Positions 1 through 8,423 of a stretch of 64,000 nt of DNA are shown here, piece after piece. This stretch comes from DATLGB01 sp964242305. Lineage in GTDB: Bacteria > Actinomycetota > Thermoleophilia > Solirubrobacterales > Solirubrobacteraceae. The notes under the pieces were generated by a model. That model was not told the origin of the DNA. It saw only the letters and a list, made by a program, of their open reading frames with translations, and did no database searches. The DNA is taken from assembly GCA_964242305.1 (NCBI GenBank), contig CAXTBB010000023.1, positions 1-64,000 of the forward strand, written 5' to 3'. Position 1 is the stretch's first letter. Every line of letters begins with the position of its first letter. Position numbers and translations under genes: made by a program.

Positions 1-149
1 CCCACGGCGGCATCGGCTTCACCTGGGAGGCCGACGTCCACTGGCTCTACAAGCGGGCCCAGCTCGACGCGGCCTTCCTCGGCGGCGGGTCCGTCCACCG
101 CCGAGGCCTGGCCGGGATGTTGGCTACGCGGTCGCCGGCCCCTCACTGA
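1..149 (+). CDS. Acyl-CoA dehydrogenase, C-terminal fragment (gene runs off the left edge)
   Basis: The frame starting at base 3 is open for 48 codons and stops with TGA at 147-149. It opens with HGGIGFTWE and continues VHWLYKRAQLD, the pattern of the last helix of acyl-CoA dehydrogenases, where this stretch packs near the FAD and adenine site. The rest of the gene lies outside the window, so substrate and length are unknown. Its 3' end overlaps the convergent MMPL gene by 26 bases. Family call is confident; the exact member is not. Confidence 0.8.
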   Translation, partial: HGGIGFTWEADVHWLYKRAQLDAAFLGGGSVHRRGLAGMLATRSPAPH

Positions 150-2052
150 CGCCGATCCGGCGGTGGAGCCGGGCCAGCGGCCGGGGCGACCACCAGTTCC
201 ATCCGCCCAGCAGCGCCATCAGCGACGGCACGAGCAGCGCCCGGACGACGAACGCGTCGAGCAGGACGCCCGTGGCTGTAGCCACGCCGATCTGCTGGAT
301 GAAGGAGATCGACGACGTGACGAAGGCGCCGATCGCGACGGCGAGCAGGATCGCCGCCGCCGTCATCACCGCCCCTGTGCGCTCGAGGCCGACCGCGACC
401 GCGTCGCGCTCCGACGCGGCGGTCGTCCGCGCCTCCTTGATGCGGCCCAGCAGGAAGACGCCGTAGTCGGTCGACAGCGCGAAGATCAGCGCCGCCGCGA
501 CCAGGAAGTCCGTCGGCTCCACGCCGCCGTTGGGCGTGTAGCCGAGCAGGCCGGTGAGGCGCCCGTCCTGGAAGACGAGGGTGAGCACGCCGAGCGACGC
601 GCCCACGGTCAGCAGGTTCATCACGATCGCCTTGATCGGCAGCAGCAGCGAGCCGGTCATCAGCCACAGGACGCTGAAGATGACGACCGCGAGCAGGACG
701 CCGGCGGGCAGCAGCCGCGAGCCGATCGCGTCCTGCTGATCGACGAACTCCGCGGCCGCGCCGGCGACGAGGGCATCTTGGTGGCCGGCGCGGATGTCGC
801 GCACCTGCTGCTGGGCGCGCTTCCCGGCCGGGTCGCCGAGCGGCTTGACCTGGGTGATCCGGTCGCCGGTGATCACGGTGAGCGGCTGGGTGGTGTCGTC
901 GAACTCGGTGGCGAGGCGGTCGGAGACCGTGCGGGCGCTCTGGCTCTTCGGGATCACGCTCGAGTCGACGGGCGTCCAGGCGGCCCGCAGCGCGGGGGCG
1001 GCCAGCAGCAGCATCAGCAGCGCGGTGCCGGCCGCGATGCGGCCCGGGCGGGCCATCACGCCATGAGCGAGCCGGTACCAGCCGCCTGCGCCGCGACGCC
1101 GCGCGGGCACGGCGAGCTTGGTCCCCCACAGCGCGAACAGCGCGGGGGTGATGACCAGCGACGCGGCGGCCGCGACGATGGCCACGGTCGCCCCGGCCAC
1201 ACCCATGGAGGCCAGGAAGTTGAGCGGGAACAGGGTCAGGGTGAGCAGGGACACGGCCACGGTGATCGCGCTGTAGACGACGGTACGCCCGGCCGTGCGC
1301 AGGGTGGTGCGGACCGCCGCCGGCACCTCGTCGCCCTGGGCGAGCTGCTCGCGGAAGCGGGTGAGCAGGAACAGCGTGTAGTCGATCGCGAGCCCGAGCC
1401 CGAGTCCGATGACCAGGTTCAGGGCGAAGATCGACAGGCCGTAGACCTGGTTGACGCCGGCCAGCACCAGGAAGGTGCCGAGCACGGTGGTCATCCCCAC
1501 GGCGAGCGGCAGCACGGCGGCGCGGCGGCGGAAGAACAGCAGCGAGAGCACGAAGAGGACCGGGAAGGCGAGCGTCTCCGCGCGCCCGAGGTCCTCAGAG
1601 ACGCTGTCCCCGACCTGGCGGTTGGCGACCAGGGTGCCGCCGAGGTCGACGCCCTTGCGGTCTCCGAAGCGCTTCGTGGCGACGTCCACCGCCCGGTCCT
1701 CGTCGGCGTTCGCCCGCAGCGTCGCCGCCACGGAGACGCTCCTCCCGTCGCGACTCGGGGCCGGGGCGGTGACGGAGGCCACGCCCGGGACCGAGGCGAG
1801 CTCGGCCCTAAGGGCTCCGGCCGCGTCGCGTGTGGCGACCAGGACGATGCCGGGCGCGGCCTGCTTGCCCGTGACGGCCTCGACGCGGTCCAGCGCGCGG
1901 GCGGAGTTTGAGTCCGTGGCGGTGAAGCCGCCCGAGTCGCGCAGGGCACCGGCGACAGGACCACCGAGCGCGCCGGCGACGAGGACGAAGGCCAGGACGG
2001 CGAGCAGGACGCGGCCGGGACGCTGGGTGGTGAGCGAGCTGAGAACGGTCAT
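124..2052 (-). CDS. MMPL/RND-family membrane transporter
   Basis: About 642 residues. The protein starts with a membrane segment, then a periplasmic domain of roughly 120 residues, then a block of five closely spaced membrane helices (ending near VITPALFALWGTKLAV), a second periplasmic domain and a second helix block with the TDYGVFLLGRIKEAR motif. That duplicated layout, the GLGLGLAIDYTLFLLTRFRE segment and the length match small actinobacterial MMPL proteins, which export lipids or drugs using the proton gradient. I start at the ATG at 2052 (MTVLSSLTTQ) rather than at an upstream in-frame codon, because a TACACC hexamer ends 7 nt before this ATG and the upstream codon lies inside the operator. 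It is divergent from a tetR gene, the usual arrangement for an efflux pump and its own repressor. Substrate unknown. Confidence 0.88.
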   Translation of the reverse strand: MTVLSSLTTQRPGRVLLAVLAFVLVAGALGGPVAGALRDSGGFTATDSNSARALDRVEAVTGKQAAPGIVLVATRDAAGALRAELASVPGVASVTAPAPSRDGRSVSVAATLRANADEDRAVDVATKRFGDRKGVDLGGTLVANRQVGDSVSEDLGRAETLAFPVLFVLSLLFFRRRAAVLPLAVGMTTVLGTFLVLAGVNQVYGLSIFALNLVIGLGLGLAIDYTLFLLTRFREQLAQGDEVPAAVRTTLRTAGRTVVYSAITVAVSLLTLTLFPLNFLASMGVAGATVAIVAAAASLVITPALFALWGTKLAVPARRRGAGGWYRLAHGVMARPGRIAAGTALLMLLLAAPALRAAWTPVDSSVIPKSQSARTVSDRLATEFDDTTQPLTVITGDRITQVKPLGDPAGKRAQQQVRDIRAGHQDALVAGAAAEFVDQQDAIGSRLLPAGVLLAVVIFSVLWLMTGSLLLPIKAIVMNLLTVGASLGVLTLVFQDGRLTGLLGYTPNGGVEPTDFLVAAALIFALSTDYGVFLLGRIKEARTTAASERDAVAVGLERTGAVMTAAAILLAVAIGAFVTSSISFIQQIGVATATGVLLDAFVVRALLVPSLMALLGGWNWWSPRPLARLHRRIGVSEGPATA

Positions 2053-2058
2053 TCCTGA

Positions 2059-2104
2059 AGGTGTACACCTGTTCATGTACACCTGTCAAGTCAACTGTTA
2101 GGAT
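2059..2104. promoter_or_regulatory. Divergent promoters and TetR operator between the MMPL and tetR genes
   Basis: AGGTGTACA (2059-2067) and TGTACACCT (2076-2084) form a perfect 9-bp inverted repeat with an 8-bp spacer. TGTACACCTGT also occurs twice as a direct repeat 14 bp apart (2062-2072 and 2076-2086). On the minus strand TTGACA (2089-2084) is followed after 18 bp by TACACC, 7 nt from the MMPL ATG. On the plus strand TGTACA (2076-2081) is followed after 17 bp by TAGGAT (2099-2104), 8 nt from the tetR ATG. The repeat overlaps core elements of both promoters, as expected for a repressor that controls itself and the pump. Inference from sequence only. Confidence 0.7.
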
Positions 2105-2112
2105 CTGGCGCG

Positions 2113-2712
2113 ATGGCGACGCAGACGACCCGCACGCGCACCCCTCGCGGCGAGGGCTCGCAGCTGCGCGGCCGGCTGCTGGACGCCGCCGTCGACGTGA
2201 TCGCCGAGACCGGCGACGTCAACCGGGTCTCCGTCCGCACCATCACTAAGCGCGCGGGCGTCTCGCCGACCGCGCTGTACCTGCACTTCGACGACCGCGA
2301 CGCCATCGTCGCGGCCGCGGTGGACGCCGGCTTCGCCGCCTTCAACGCAGCCATCCTGGGCGCCCGCGACAGCGCTCGCGAGCCGTGGTCGCAGCTGCGC
2401 GCCATGGGCGAGGTCTACCTGGAGTTCGCCGCGCGGCGGCCGGAGCTCTACTCGGTGATCTTCACCGCGCGGATGCCGGACGTGGAGATCGTCCCCGAGG
2501 TCGACCGCGGCGCCGGGTTCGTCGCGCTGATCGACGTGGCCGGCGCCTGCGGCGCGCCCGACCCACAGGGGGCCGCCGTGGCGCTGTGGTCGGCGCTGCA
2601 CGGCTTCGCGATGCTGGGCGCCTGCGGCCCGCCGGTGGGCGCCTTCGAGCCCCCGGAGGCGTTCGTTGCCCGCATCGGCCCCGCGCTGGTCGGCGCGCCC
2701 GCGAGCGCCTGA
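2113..2712 (+). CDS. TetR/AcrR family transcriptional regulator
   Basis: 199 residues. The N-terminal helix-turn-helix spans about residues 18-65, with the signature TITKRAGVSPTALYLHFDDRDAIV. The C-terminal ligand domain contains YLEFAARRPELYSVIF, typical of the WHG (TetR_C_13) class. It is divergent from the MMPL transporter across a 60-bp gap that holds a perfect inverted repeat, so it is probably the local repressor of that pump. There is no Shine-Dalgarno; a TAGGAT hexamer ends 8 nt before the ATG, so the transcript is likely leaderless. The inducer is unknown. Confidence 0.9.
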   Translation: MATQTTRTRTPRGEGSQLRGRLLDAAVDVIAETGDVNRVSVRTITKRAGVSPTALYLHFDDRDAIVAAAVDAGFAAFNAAILGARDSAREPWSQLRAMGEVYLEFAARRPELYSVIFTARMPDVEIVPEVDRGAGFVALIDVAGACGAPDPQGAAVALWSALHGFAMLGACGPPVGAFEPPEAFVARIGPALVGAPASA

Positions 2713-2787
2713 CCACGCCCCCGACCGCGAGCACGAGATCGGGAGATGAGGACGTCGGTGTGCGCGCGGGTGACGGGGGCGGTGACG

Positions 2788-2836
2788 ACGCCGCCGCGAT
2801 GCCGCCGAAACCGGCCCCGACCACGATCGCCCTCAC
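2788..2836 (-). pseudogene. N-terminal scrap of an FAD/NAD(P)-dependent oxidoreductase
   Basis: A GTG at 2836 opens the frame VRAIVVGAGFGGIAAA, a clean Rossmann start (GxGxxG) of the kind that begins flavin monooxygenases. After about 16 codons the similarity ends and the frame becomes proline- and serine-rich with no recognisable fold. The GTG overlaps the TGA of the upstream tetR remnant as GTGA, which shows the two were once a coupled operon. This reads as the surviving 5' tip of a deleted gene. Confidence 0.5.
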
Positions 2837-3043
2837 GGGGTGCCCAGCCCCGCGACGAGCACGGCGCGGCGCAGCCGGGCGCGGAACTCGTCCGGCCGGG
2901 CGAGGGAGGCGTCCTCCATCCTTGGCGCCGTGGGCGCAGTCGAACAGCACGCCGGCCACCTTCGCCGGGCTCAGGCCGGTGCGCGACAGGTCGGCCTCGC
3001 CGGCGCTGACGGCCTGGCGCAGCAGCTTGGCCAGCAGCTTCAA
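2833..3043 (-). pseudogene. Decayed C-terminal part of a TetR-type regulator
   Basis: On the minus strand one frame gives KLLAKLLRQAVSAGEADLS and then SPAKVAGVLFDCAHGAK. A second frame continues ASLARPDEFRARLRRAVLVAGLGTP and stops at 2833. Together they read like the last two helices of a TetR ligand-binding domain, with a frameshift between them (roughly 2905-2920) and no DNA-binding domain. The plus-strand SDR gene starts where the missing 5' part would be, so the N-terminus was probably lost by deletion. Frames and composition are clear; family assignment is from pattern only. Confidence 0.5.
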
Positions 3044-3063
3044 GAGTTGTCTAGTTTGCGTAC

Positions 3064-3903
3064 ATGAGCGATCGATCCGAAGCCGTCCTGATCACCGGCT
3101 GCTCGACCGGCATCGGCCGGGCGACGGCCATCCGCCTGGCCAAGAAGGGCCACACCGTCTACGCCACCGCCCGCCGCGAGGAGTCGATCGCCGACCTGCG
3201 GGAGGAGGCCGGCTGCAAGACGTTGTCCCTCGACGTCACGGAGGAGGCTTCCATGCAGGCTGCGGTCGACCACGTGGTGGCGGCCGAAGGCGCGGTCGGC
3301 GTGCTCGTCAACAACGCCGGCTACTCGCAGTCGGGCGCGGTCGAGACGGTGACGCCGGAGGAGCTGCGCCGCCAGTACGAGACGAACGTGTTCGGGCTCG
3401 TGCGCATGTGCCAGCTCGCGCTGCCGGGGATGCGCGACCAGCGCTGGGGCCGGATCGTCAACGTCAGCTCGATGGGGGCCAACTTCGTCTTCCCGGGCGG
3501 CGGCGTCTACCACTCGACCAAGTACGCCGTCGACGCGCTCAGCGACGCGCTGCGCTTCGAGGTCAAGGGCTTCGGCGTCGACGTCGTCATCATCCAGCCG
3601 GGCCTGATCCTCACCGAGTTCGGCACCACCGCGGCCACGCAGCTCTCCGTCGGCGACGGGCCCTATGCGGCGTTCAACGCGAGCGTCGGCCAGATCACGC
3701 ACGACACCTACGCCAACGGCCCGCTGGCCAAGCTCGGCGGGAAGCCCGAGGCGGTGGCCAAGGCGATCGAGAGGGCGATCAAGCGCCCGCGCATCCGCGT
3801 GCGCGTGACCCCGTCCGCGCACCTGCTCATCACCCAGCGCCGCCTGATGACCGCGGGCATGTGGGACCGCTTCGTCGCCACGCAGTTCACGCGTCCGAGC
3901 TGA
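3064..3903 (+). CDS. Short-chain dehydrogenase/reductase (SDR)
   Basis: 279 residues, normal for a classical SDR. TGCSTGIG at residues 11-18 is the NAD(P)-binding glycine motif, NNAG follows near residue 85, and a Ser with YHSTK forms the catalytic Ser-Tyr-Lys set. The C-terminal extension after about residue 230 is typical of the SDR5-like group that acts on lipids or retinol-like alcohols. The substrate cannot be read from sequence. TAGTTT (3052-3057) ends 6 nt before the ATG and no Shine-Dalgarno is present. The 3' end overlaps the convergent zinc finger gene by 17 bases. Confidence 0.92.
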   Translation: MSDRSEAVLITGCSTGIGRATAIRLAKKGHTVYATARREESIADLREEAGCKTLSLDVTEEASMQAAVDHVVAAEGAVGVLVNNAGYSQSGAVETVTPEELRRQYETNVFGLVRMCQLALPGMRDQRWGRIVNVSSMGANFVFPGGGVYHSTKYAVDALSDALRFEVKGFGVDVVIIQPGLILTEFGTTAATQLSVGDGPYAAFNASVGQITHDTYANGPLAKLGGKPEAVAKAIERAIKRPRIRVRVTPSAHLLITQRRLMTAGMWDRFVATQFTRPS

Positions 3904-4165
3904 CCCGGAACATCACCTCGTCGACCGCGCACCAGGTCCAGTCCTCGCCGGGCTCGACCGAGCGCAGCACGGGGTGCGACGCGTCGGCCGCGTGGTGGCT
4001 GGCGTGCTGGTTCGGGCTCGAGTCGCAGCAGCCGATCTTCCCGCACGTGTGGCACATGCGCAGGTGCACCCACCGGCCGCCGGACGCCAGGCACTCCTCG
4101 CAGCCGGCGATCTCGCCCGGCGGCTCGAGGATCTCGATCTGGTCAAGGTGGGTGCAGGTGGCCAT
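3887..4165 (-). CDS. UBP-type zinc finger protein
   Basis: 92 residues that are essentially one domain. Cys and His residues are arranged as CTHL near the start, CEEC, CHTCGKIGCC, and then HASHHAADASHPV, the zinc-binding order of UBP/ZnF-type ubiquitin-binding fingers. Actinobacteria encode many stand-alone versions whose role is not established. The conserved WTWC follows near the C-terminus. It lies 21 nt after the desaturase-like gene and is probably the last gene of the minus-strand operon that begins at 10639. Confidence 0.85.
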   Translation of the reverse strand: MATCTHLDQIEILEPPGEIAGCEECLASGGRWVHLRMCHTCGKIGCCDSSPNQHASHHAADASHPVLRSVEPGEDWTWCAVDEVMFRVSSDA

Positions 4166-4186
4166 CCCCCAACCCTGACGACCGCG

Positions 4187-5683
4187 TCAAGCCCGGCGCA
4201 GGGCGGCGCGGGCGGCGGCGTCGCCGGGGACGCCGTGGACGGCCCCGCCGGGGAAGGCGGCGGCGCTGCCGAGGAAGAGGCCGTCGATCGGCGTGCGGTA
4301 CGGAGACAGGCGCGGGACCGGGCGGAAGACGACCTGGCGCAGCGCGTAGGAGCCGCCGCCGACGTCGCCGCCGATGAGGTTGCGGTTGCGGCTCTCCAGG
4401 CCACGGGGATCGAGGACGTGGCGGCCGATGATCAGGTCGCGGAAGCCGGGGGCGAACCGCTCGATCTGCGCTTCGACGCGGTCGACGTGGCCGGCCCAGT
4501 CGAGGTCGCGGGCGTGCGGCGGGCCGTGCGTGTAGGCCCAGGCGGTGTGCTTGCCCTCCGGCGCGCGGGTCCGGTCGGCGACGGACTGCTGGCCGGCGAG
4601 CAGGAACGGCCGCGCGGGCAGCCCGGTGTGGGACGTGCGGACGGCGTCGAGCAGCTCCTGCTCGTCGCCGGCGACGTGGATCGTCCCTGCCTTGCGGACC
4701 TCCGCGTTGGTCCACGGGATCGGGCCGTCGAGCGCCCAGTCGACTTTGAGCGTCGAGGCGCCGTAGCGGTAGCGGCGCAGCAGCGAGCGGTAGACGGGTC
4801 GGAGCGCGTCGCCGGTCAGGTGGATGAGCGCGTGCGGCATGACGTCGGCGACGACGGTCCGCGCCGCGATCCGCTCTCCCCCCGCGACGACGGCGGTCAC
4901 CCGGCCGCCGCCCGACTCGATCGCAGTGACCGGCGCCGACGTGCGCAGCTCGCCGCCCAGCGTCTCGAAGTAGGACACGAGCGCGTCGGTCAGCCGCCCG
5001 GCGCCGCCACGCGGGCTCGGCCAGCCGACGGCGTGGCCGAGCAGGGTCAGGTAGAAGCCCGCGATGGCCGAGCCGGGCGCGTCGGGCGGCGCGTCGCCGT
5101 GCATCGCGGCGGCGTGCAGCCACGCGCGCGCCTCCGTCCCCTCGAACAGCCGCGCGCCGAGGTGCGCCGAGCTCTCGGGCAGCAGGCGGGAGAAGCGCAG
5201 CAGGCCGGCCGGCCCGCGCTTGCCGAGCAGCGCCATCGGACCGGTGATGGGCGGGAAGCCGGCCAGCATCGTGTCGCGGACCTGCTCCCAGGCGTCGACG
5301 AAGGGCCGGGCGAAGGCCACCCACGCCTCCCCGTCCCCGGGATGCACCGCGTTCAGCGACCGCGCCGTGTCCTCCAGCGAGCGGTACAGGACCGCGGCGC
5401 CGCCGTCGGGCAGCGGGGACGCCGCGCACGCCTCGGGATGAACCCACTCGAGCCCGTGCCGCTCGAGCGGCATGCGGTTGAAGACCGGCGACGCCACCCC
5501 CGCCGGGTAGACGGAGGAGAAGACGTCGTGGGTGAAGCCGGGCAGGGTCAGCTCGGCCGACTTGACGGCGCCGCCGGGTGCGTCTTCGGCCTCGCACAGA
5601 ACGACGCTGCGGCCGGCCTCGGCGAGCCGGATGGCGGCGGCGAGCCCGTTCGGGCCCGCGCCGACGACGACGGCGTCAGGCAC
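4187..5683 (-). CDS. Phytoene-desaturase-like FAD-dependent oxidoreductase
   Basis: 498 residues. The N-terminal dinucleotide motif is VVGAGPNGLAAAIRLAEAG (residues 5-23), with an acidic end-of-strand residue at LCEAEDAPGG. The C-terminal FAD motif is FLGSAAAFPGGAVHGVPGDAAA. This layout fits the CrtI-like branch of amine-oxidase-fold flavoproteins (COG1233), which includes carotenoid desaturases and the PYROXD2 type. No phytoene synthase or other carotenoid gene is nearby, so a carotenoid substrate is not supported. The start codon overlaps the preceding gene by 8 nt, indicating translational coupling in the 10639-3887 operon. Confidence 0.85.
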   Translation of the reverse strand: MPDAVVVGAGPNGLAAAIRLAEAGRSVVLCEAEDAPGGAVKSAELTLPGFTHDVFSSVYPAGVASPVFNRMPLERHGLEWVHPEACAASPLPDGGAAVLYRSLEDTARSLNAVHPGDGEAWVAFARPFVDAWEQVRDTMLAGFPPITGPMALLGKRGPAGLLRFSRLLPESSAHLGARLFEGTEARAWLHAAAMHGDAPPDAPGSAIAGFYLTLLGHAVGWPSPRGGAGRLTDALVSYFETLGGELRTSAPVTAIESGGGRVTAVVAGGERIAARTVVADVMPHALIHLTGDALRPVYRSLLRRYRYGASTLKVDWALDGPIPWTNAEVRKAGTIHVAGDEQELLDAVRTSHTGLPARPFLLAGQQSVADRTRAPEGKHTAWAYTHGPPHARDLDWAGHVDRVEAQIERFAPGFRDLIIGRHVLDPRGLESRNRNLIGGDVGGGSYALRQVVFRPVPRLSPYRTPIDGLFLGSAAAFPGGAVHGVPGDAAARAALRRA

Positions 5684-6703
5684 GCGCGGCCAGCTGGTGC
5701 AGCAGGCTCTTGGCCGGGTCGGAGCCGCCCCAGAACGCTTCCTGGGCCGCGCGCCCGCCCATCCGGTACGGGCCCTCGAGATGCCAGGGCAGCGGGTCCC
5801 AGGTCCCCGCGTCGCGCACGAAGGCGCCGTCCTCGCTCTCGTAGACGAGCAGCCGGCTGTGCCCGCTCCCGAGGAAGTGCCCGGCGTGGGTGGTGAGGTC
5901 GAAGCCGAAGCGGGGGGTCGCGCCGTCGGGCACCGCGGGCGGCTGACCGTGGCGGGCGAGCCCGTCGGCCAGCGCGGCGAACCAGGCGGCGTCGGCCAGT
6001 GCGGTGATGGTCACGTAGCCGCGGGTGAAGGCGGGGCGGCCGGCGCCGGTCCCGATCGCGACCTCGATCTCGAAGGTCTGGCCGGCAGGCCGCCCGGCCG
6101 CAGCGGCGTGAAGCGGCCGATCGCGCTGGCGAACTCCGGCCAGCGCTCGGGCTGCCCCAGCAGCGCGATGGCCCGGTCGGCCGACGGCACCGCCACCGGC
6201 GGGTAGGTGTGCCAGATCTGCTCGGCGTCCGGGGCACGCTCCGGGGTCAGCTCGCCGAGCCGGCCCAGCGCCAGGCGTTGCCCCGGGTCGTAGGCGTCGC
6301 GCTCCGCGACGGTCGGGAAGGCGATGCCCCAGCCGCGGCGCGCCTCGTCGGCGTACGCCTCTGAGAACCAGTCCCCCAGCAGGCGGTCGGCGCCGGCCAG
6401 CAGCGCCGCCCGGTCCAGGCGGCCGCGGTCGCCGAGTCGGTCGGCCCCGAAGGCGCGGTGGAAGGCGGCCAGGTCGGTGAGGTGCAGGCGGCGCCGGCGC
6501 GGCGTGCGCCACCAGTACGTCGTGATGACGCTGGACGCGAGCCGGAGATCGTCGACCTCGGCGCCGTCGCGCCGGTAGTAGGCGGCGTTGAGGAAATCGG
6601 TGACCCAGGGGGCGGCGTCGTGGCCCGCGATCGACGACCCCGTCAGCCCGGCGAACGCGAGGACGCTATGCGCGCTTGCGGCAGGGGTGGTACGACCGGG
6701 CAT
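5676..6703 (-). pseudogene. Unrecognised protein of about 340 residues, broken by a frameshift near 6083
   Basis: The 5' frame (6703 down to about 6083) reads MPGRTTPAAS to RFTPLRPGG. A second frame then carries AGQTFEIEVAIGTGAG to the stop at 5676. The joined product makes sense as one protein: adding one G in the CTGCCGGCC stretch restores a single frame. The N-terminal half has the WPEFASAIGRF segment and the C-terminal half THAGHFLGSGHSRLLVYE; I do not recognise the family. It overlaps the LVIVD gene by 38 nt upstream and the desaturase-like gene by 8 nt downstream, so it belongs to the operon. A sequencing error is as likely as a real mutation. Confidence 0.6.
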
Positions 6704-8423
6704 CCTTGACGGTCTTCCCGCTGGAGAGGGTCACCCGAACCTTCAGCCGCACCGTCTTGCGGGCCGTCCCGCGCAGGTTGACCGTCAGGCGGACGTAGCG
6801 CCCGCGCTGGCGCGCCCGGACCTTCTTGCCGCCGAGGCGCGCCCGGATCCGGGTCGCCTTCGCGCCCCTCGGCAGGCGGACCTTGACGCGGAACGCGCGC
6901 CGGCTCGCGCACCGGCGCGTCTTGGGGCCGCTGGCCGGCGCGGGGGTGGTGGAGGACCCGTCGCTCTGCGCGCTCGGCCACGCGTCGTCGGCCACGCGCA
7001 GCACGTAGAAGCCCGATGTCCCGTCCGTGTACCAGATCTCCTTGCGCCTGGCCACGACCACCGGCTGCGACATCGCGTAGTCGCTCGCCATCGTCCCGTT
7101 CTCCGCCCGCGGCACCGTCGGCGCGACGAAGTACGCCATCTCCTTCGGCTCCGTGAGCTTGGAGATGTCGAACACGCGCAGGCCGGAGGCGATGAACGAG
7201 CAGGCGACGACCTTCGGGTCCACCCGCGACGGGATCCCGCAGTAGTGCGCGGCGTAGCCCTGGACGGGGCTGAACGCGCCGGGATCCTGTGCGGCCGCCG
7301 CGTGGTCGTCGTGCTGGTTGACCTGCAGGCGCAGGTCGGCGATGACCTTCGGCTGCGTCTCGTCGGCCATGTCGATGATGCGCCCGGCGCCGACGTCGTT
7401 GGCGTCGCCCGAGCTCGTCGTGCCGGCCGTGTACTCGTCGAATTCGAGCACGTAGGGATGGCCGTCCTCCGTGAACGGGATCGCGTTCTGGGGGATGGAC
7501 GCCGCCTTCCAGGTCAGGCGACTGATCTCGCGAGCCTGCGGGTCCGGCTTGCGCGCCTGGATCTGGGAGACGTCGAGCGTCAGCATCTCCCCGCCCGGGT
7601 CGGCGATGTAGGCGCGGTTGCCGTCGTCGGAGATCGACAGGCCGTGGGAGGTCTCGTTGATCTGGGAGACGACGTGCGGCGCCTTGGGGTCGGTGACGTC
7701 GATGGCGGTGACGGACGAGTAGGCGGTACCGGCCGCGTAGAAGGTCTTGCCGTCGGGCGAGAAGCCGCTCTCGTGCCCGAGCCGGGCCAGCGGGAGGTCG
7801 GACTGCAGGACGGGATGGCGGCAGTCCTGGCTGGCGTCGTAGATGGCGACGAGGCCGGGGTAGGTGGATGGGTTGCCGAGCACGGCGGCGATCAGCCCGC
7901 GCTTGGCGTTGAGGACCAGCGACTCGTGCGGTGAGAGCATCGGCAGCTCGGTGAGCTGGTCGGTCTGCACCGGCTTGGCCGGATCGCTCATGTCCAGCAC
8001 GGTGATGCCGGTCGAGTCCTGCGGGGAGAGCTTGATCGCGTTGAGCGGGAACAGCAGCGCGGTGTCGTAGTAGGCGCACTCGCGGCCGGTCGTGTCCACG
8101 TAGCGCAGCGTCTTGAAGCCGCCGGAGTTGCCCTGGTGGGCGAGCAGCGTGACGTTGCAGCGGAAGCCGTCGCCGTTGGCCGTCCCGGCGGGGACGCGGC
8201 CCTGGATGCCCGGCTCGGGGTCGGCCCCGGGACCGCACTTCGCGCGCGGGGTGGCCACCAGCGGCGGCTCGGCGCGGGTCATGGTGGGGACGGTGTTCGG
8301 CGTCTGCCCCTCGCCCTGCCCGAGCGCGAACAGGTCGTTGAGCGGGCCGAAGGCGCCCTGCGCGCCGGCGGTGGCAGGCACCATCAGGACGGCCACCATC
8401 GCCGCAAGCACGCATCTCCTCAT
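6666..8423 (-). CDS. Secreted LVIVD-repeat beta-propeller protein with basic C-terminal module
   Basis: 585 residues. A Sec signal peptide is evident (MRRC, hydrophobic LAAMVAVLMVP, then ATAGAQG). The body holds repeated propeller blades of LVIVD type: ITVLDMSDPAKPVQTDQL, VTAIDVTDPKAPHVVSQI, LRVFDISKLTEPKEMAYF. After a low-complexity linker (about residue 475) comes a basic module of roughly 80 residues bounded by RRCASRRAF and SYHPCRKR; the same kind of tail ends the two BNR proteins at 51-54.5 kb. Probably extracellular or wall-associated; ligand unknown. The start ATG overlaps the stop of plsC (ATGA), so the two are co-translated. Confidence 0.85.
   Translation of the reverse strand: MRRCVLAAMVAVLMVPATAGAQGAFGPLNDLFALGQGEGQTPNTVPTMTRAEPPLVATPRAKCGPGADPEPGIQGRVPAGTANGDGFRCNVTLLAHQGNSGGFKTLRYVDTTGRECAYYDTALLFPLNAIKLSPQDSTGITVLDMSDPAKPVQTDQLTELPMLSPHESLVLNAKRGLIAAVLGNPSTYPGLVAIYDASQDCRHPVLQSDLPLARLGHESGFSPDGKTFYAAGTAYSSVTAIDVTDPKAPHVVSQINETSHGLSISDDGNRAYIADPGGEMLTLDVSQIQARKPDPQAREISRLTWKAASIPQNAIPFTEDGHPYVLEFDEYTAGTTSSGDANDVGAGRIIDMADETQPKVIADLRLQVNQHDDHAAAAQDPGAFSPVQGYAAHYCGIPSRVDPKVVACSFIASGLRVFDISKLTEPKEMAYFVAPTVPRAENGTMASDYAMSQPVVVARRKEIWYTDGTSGFYVLRVADDAWPSAQSDGSSTTPAPASGPKTRRCASRRAFRVKVRLPRGAKATRIRARLGGKKVRARQRGRYVRLTVNLRGTARKTVRLKVRVTLSSGKTVKDARSYHPCRKRA

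Noticed and set aside
163..1911. Long plus-strand open frame opposite the MMPL gene
   Set aside because: Its composition (His, Asp, Arg and Gln repeats, no hydrophobic rhythm) is that of the antisense of a GC-rich membrane gene; the minus frame has a clear family.
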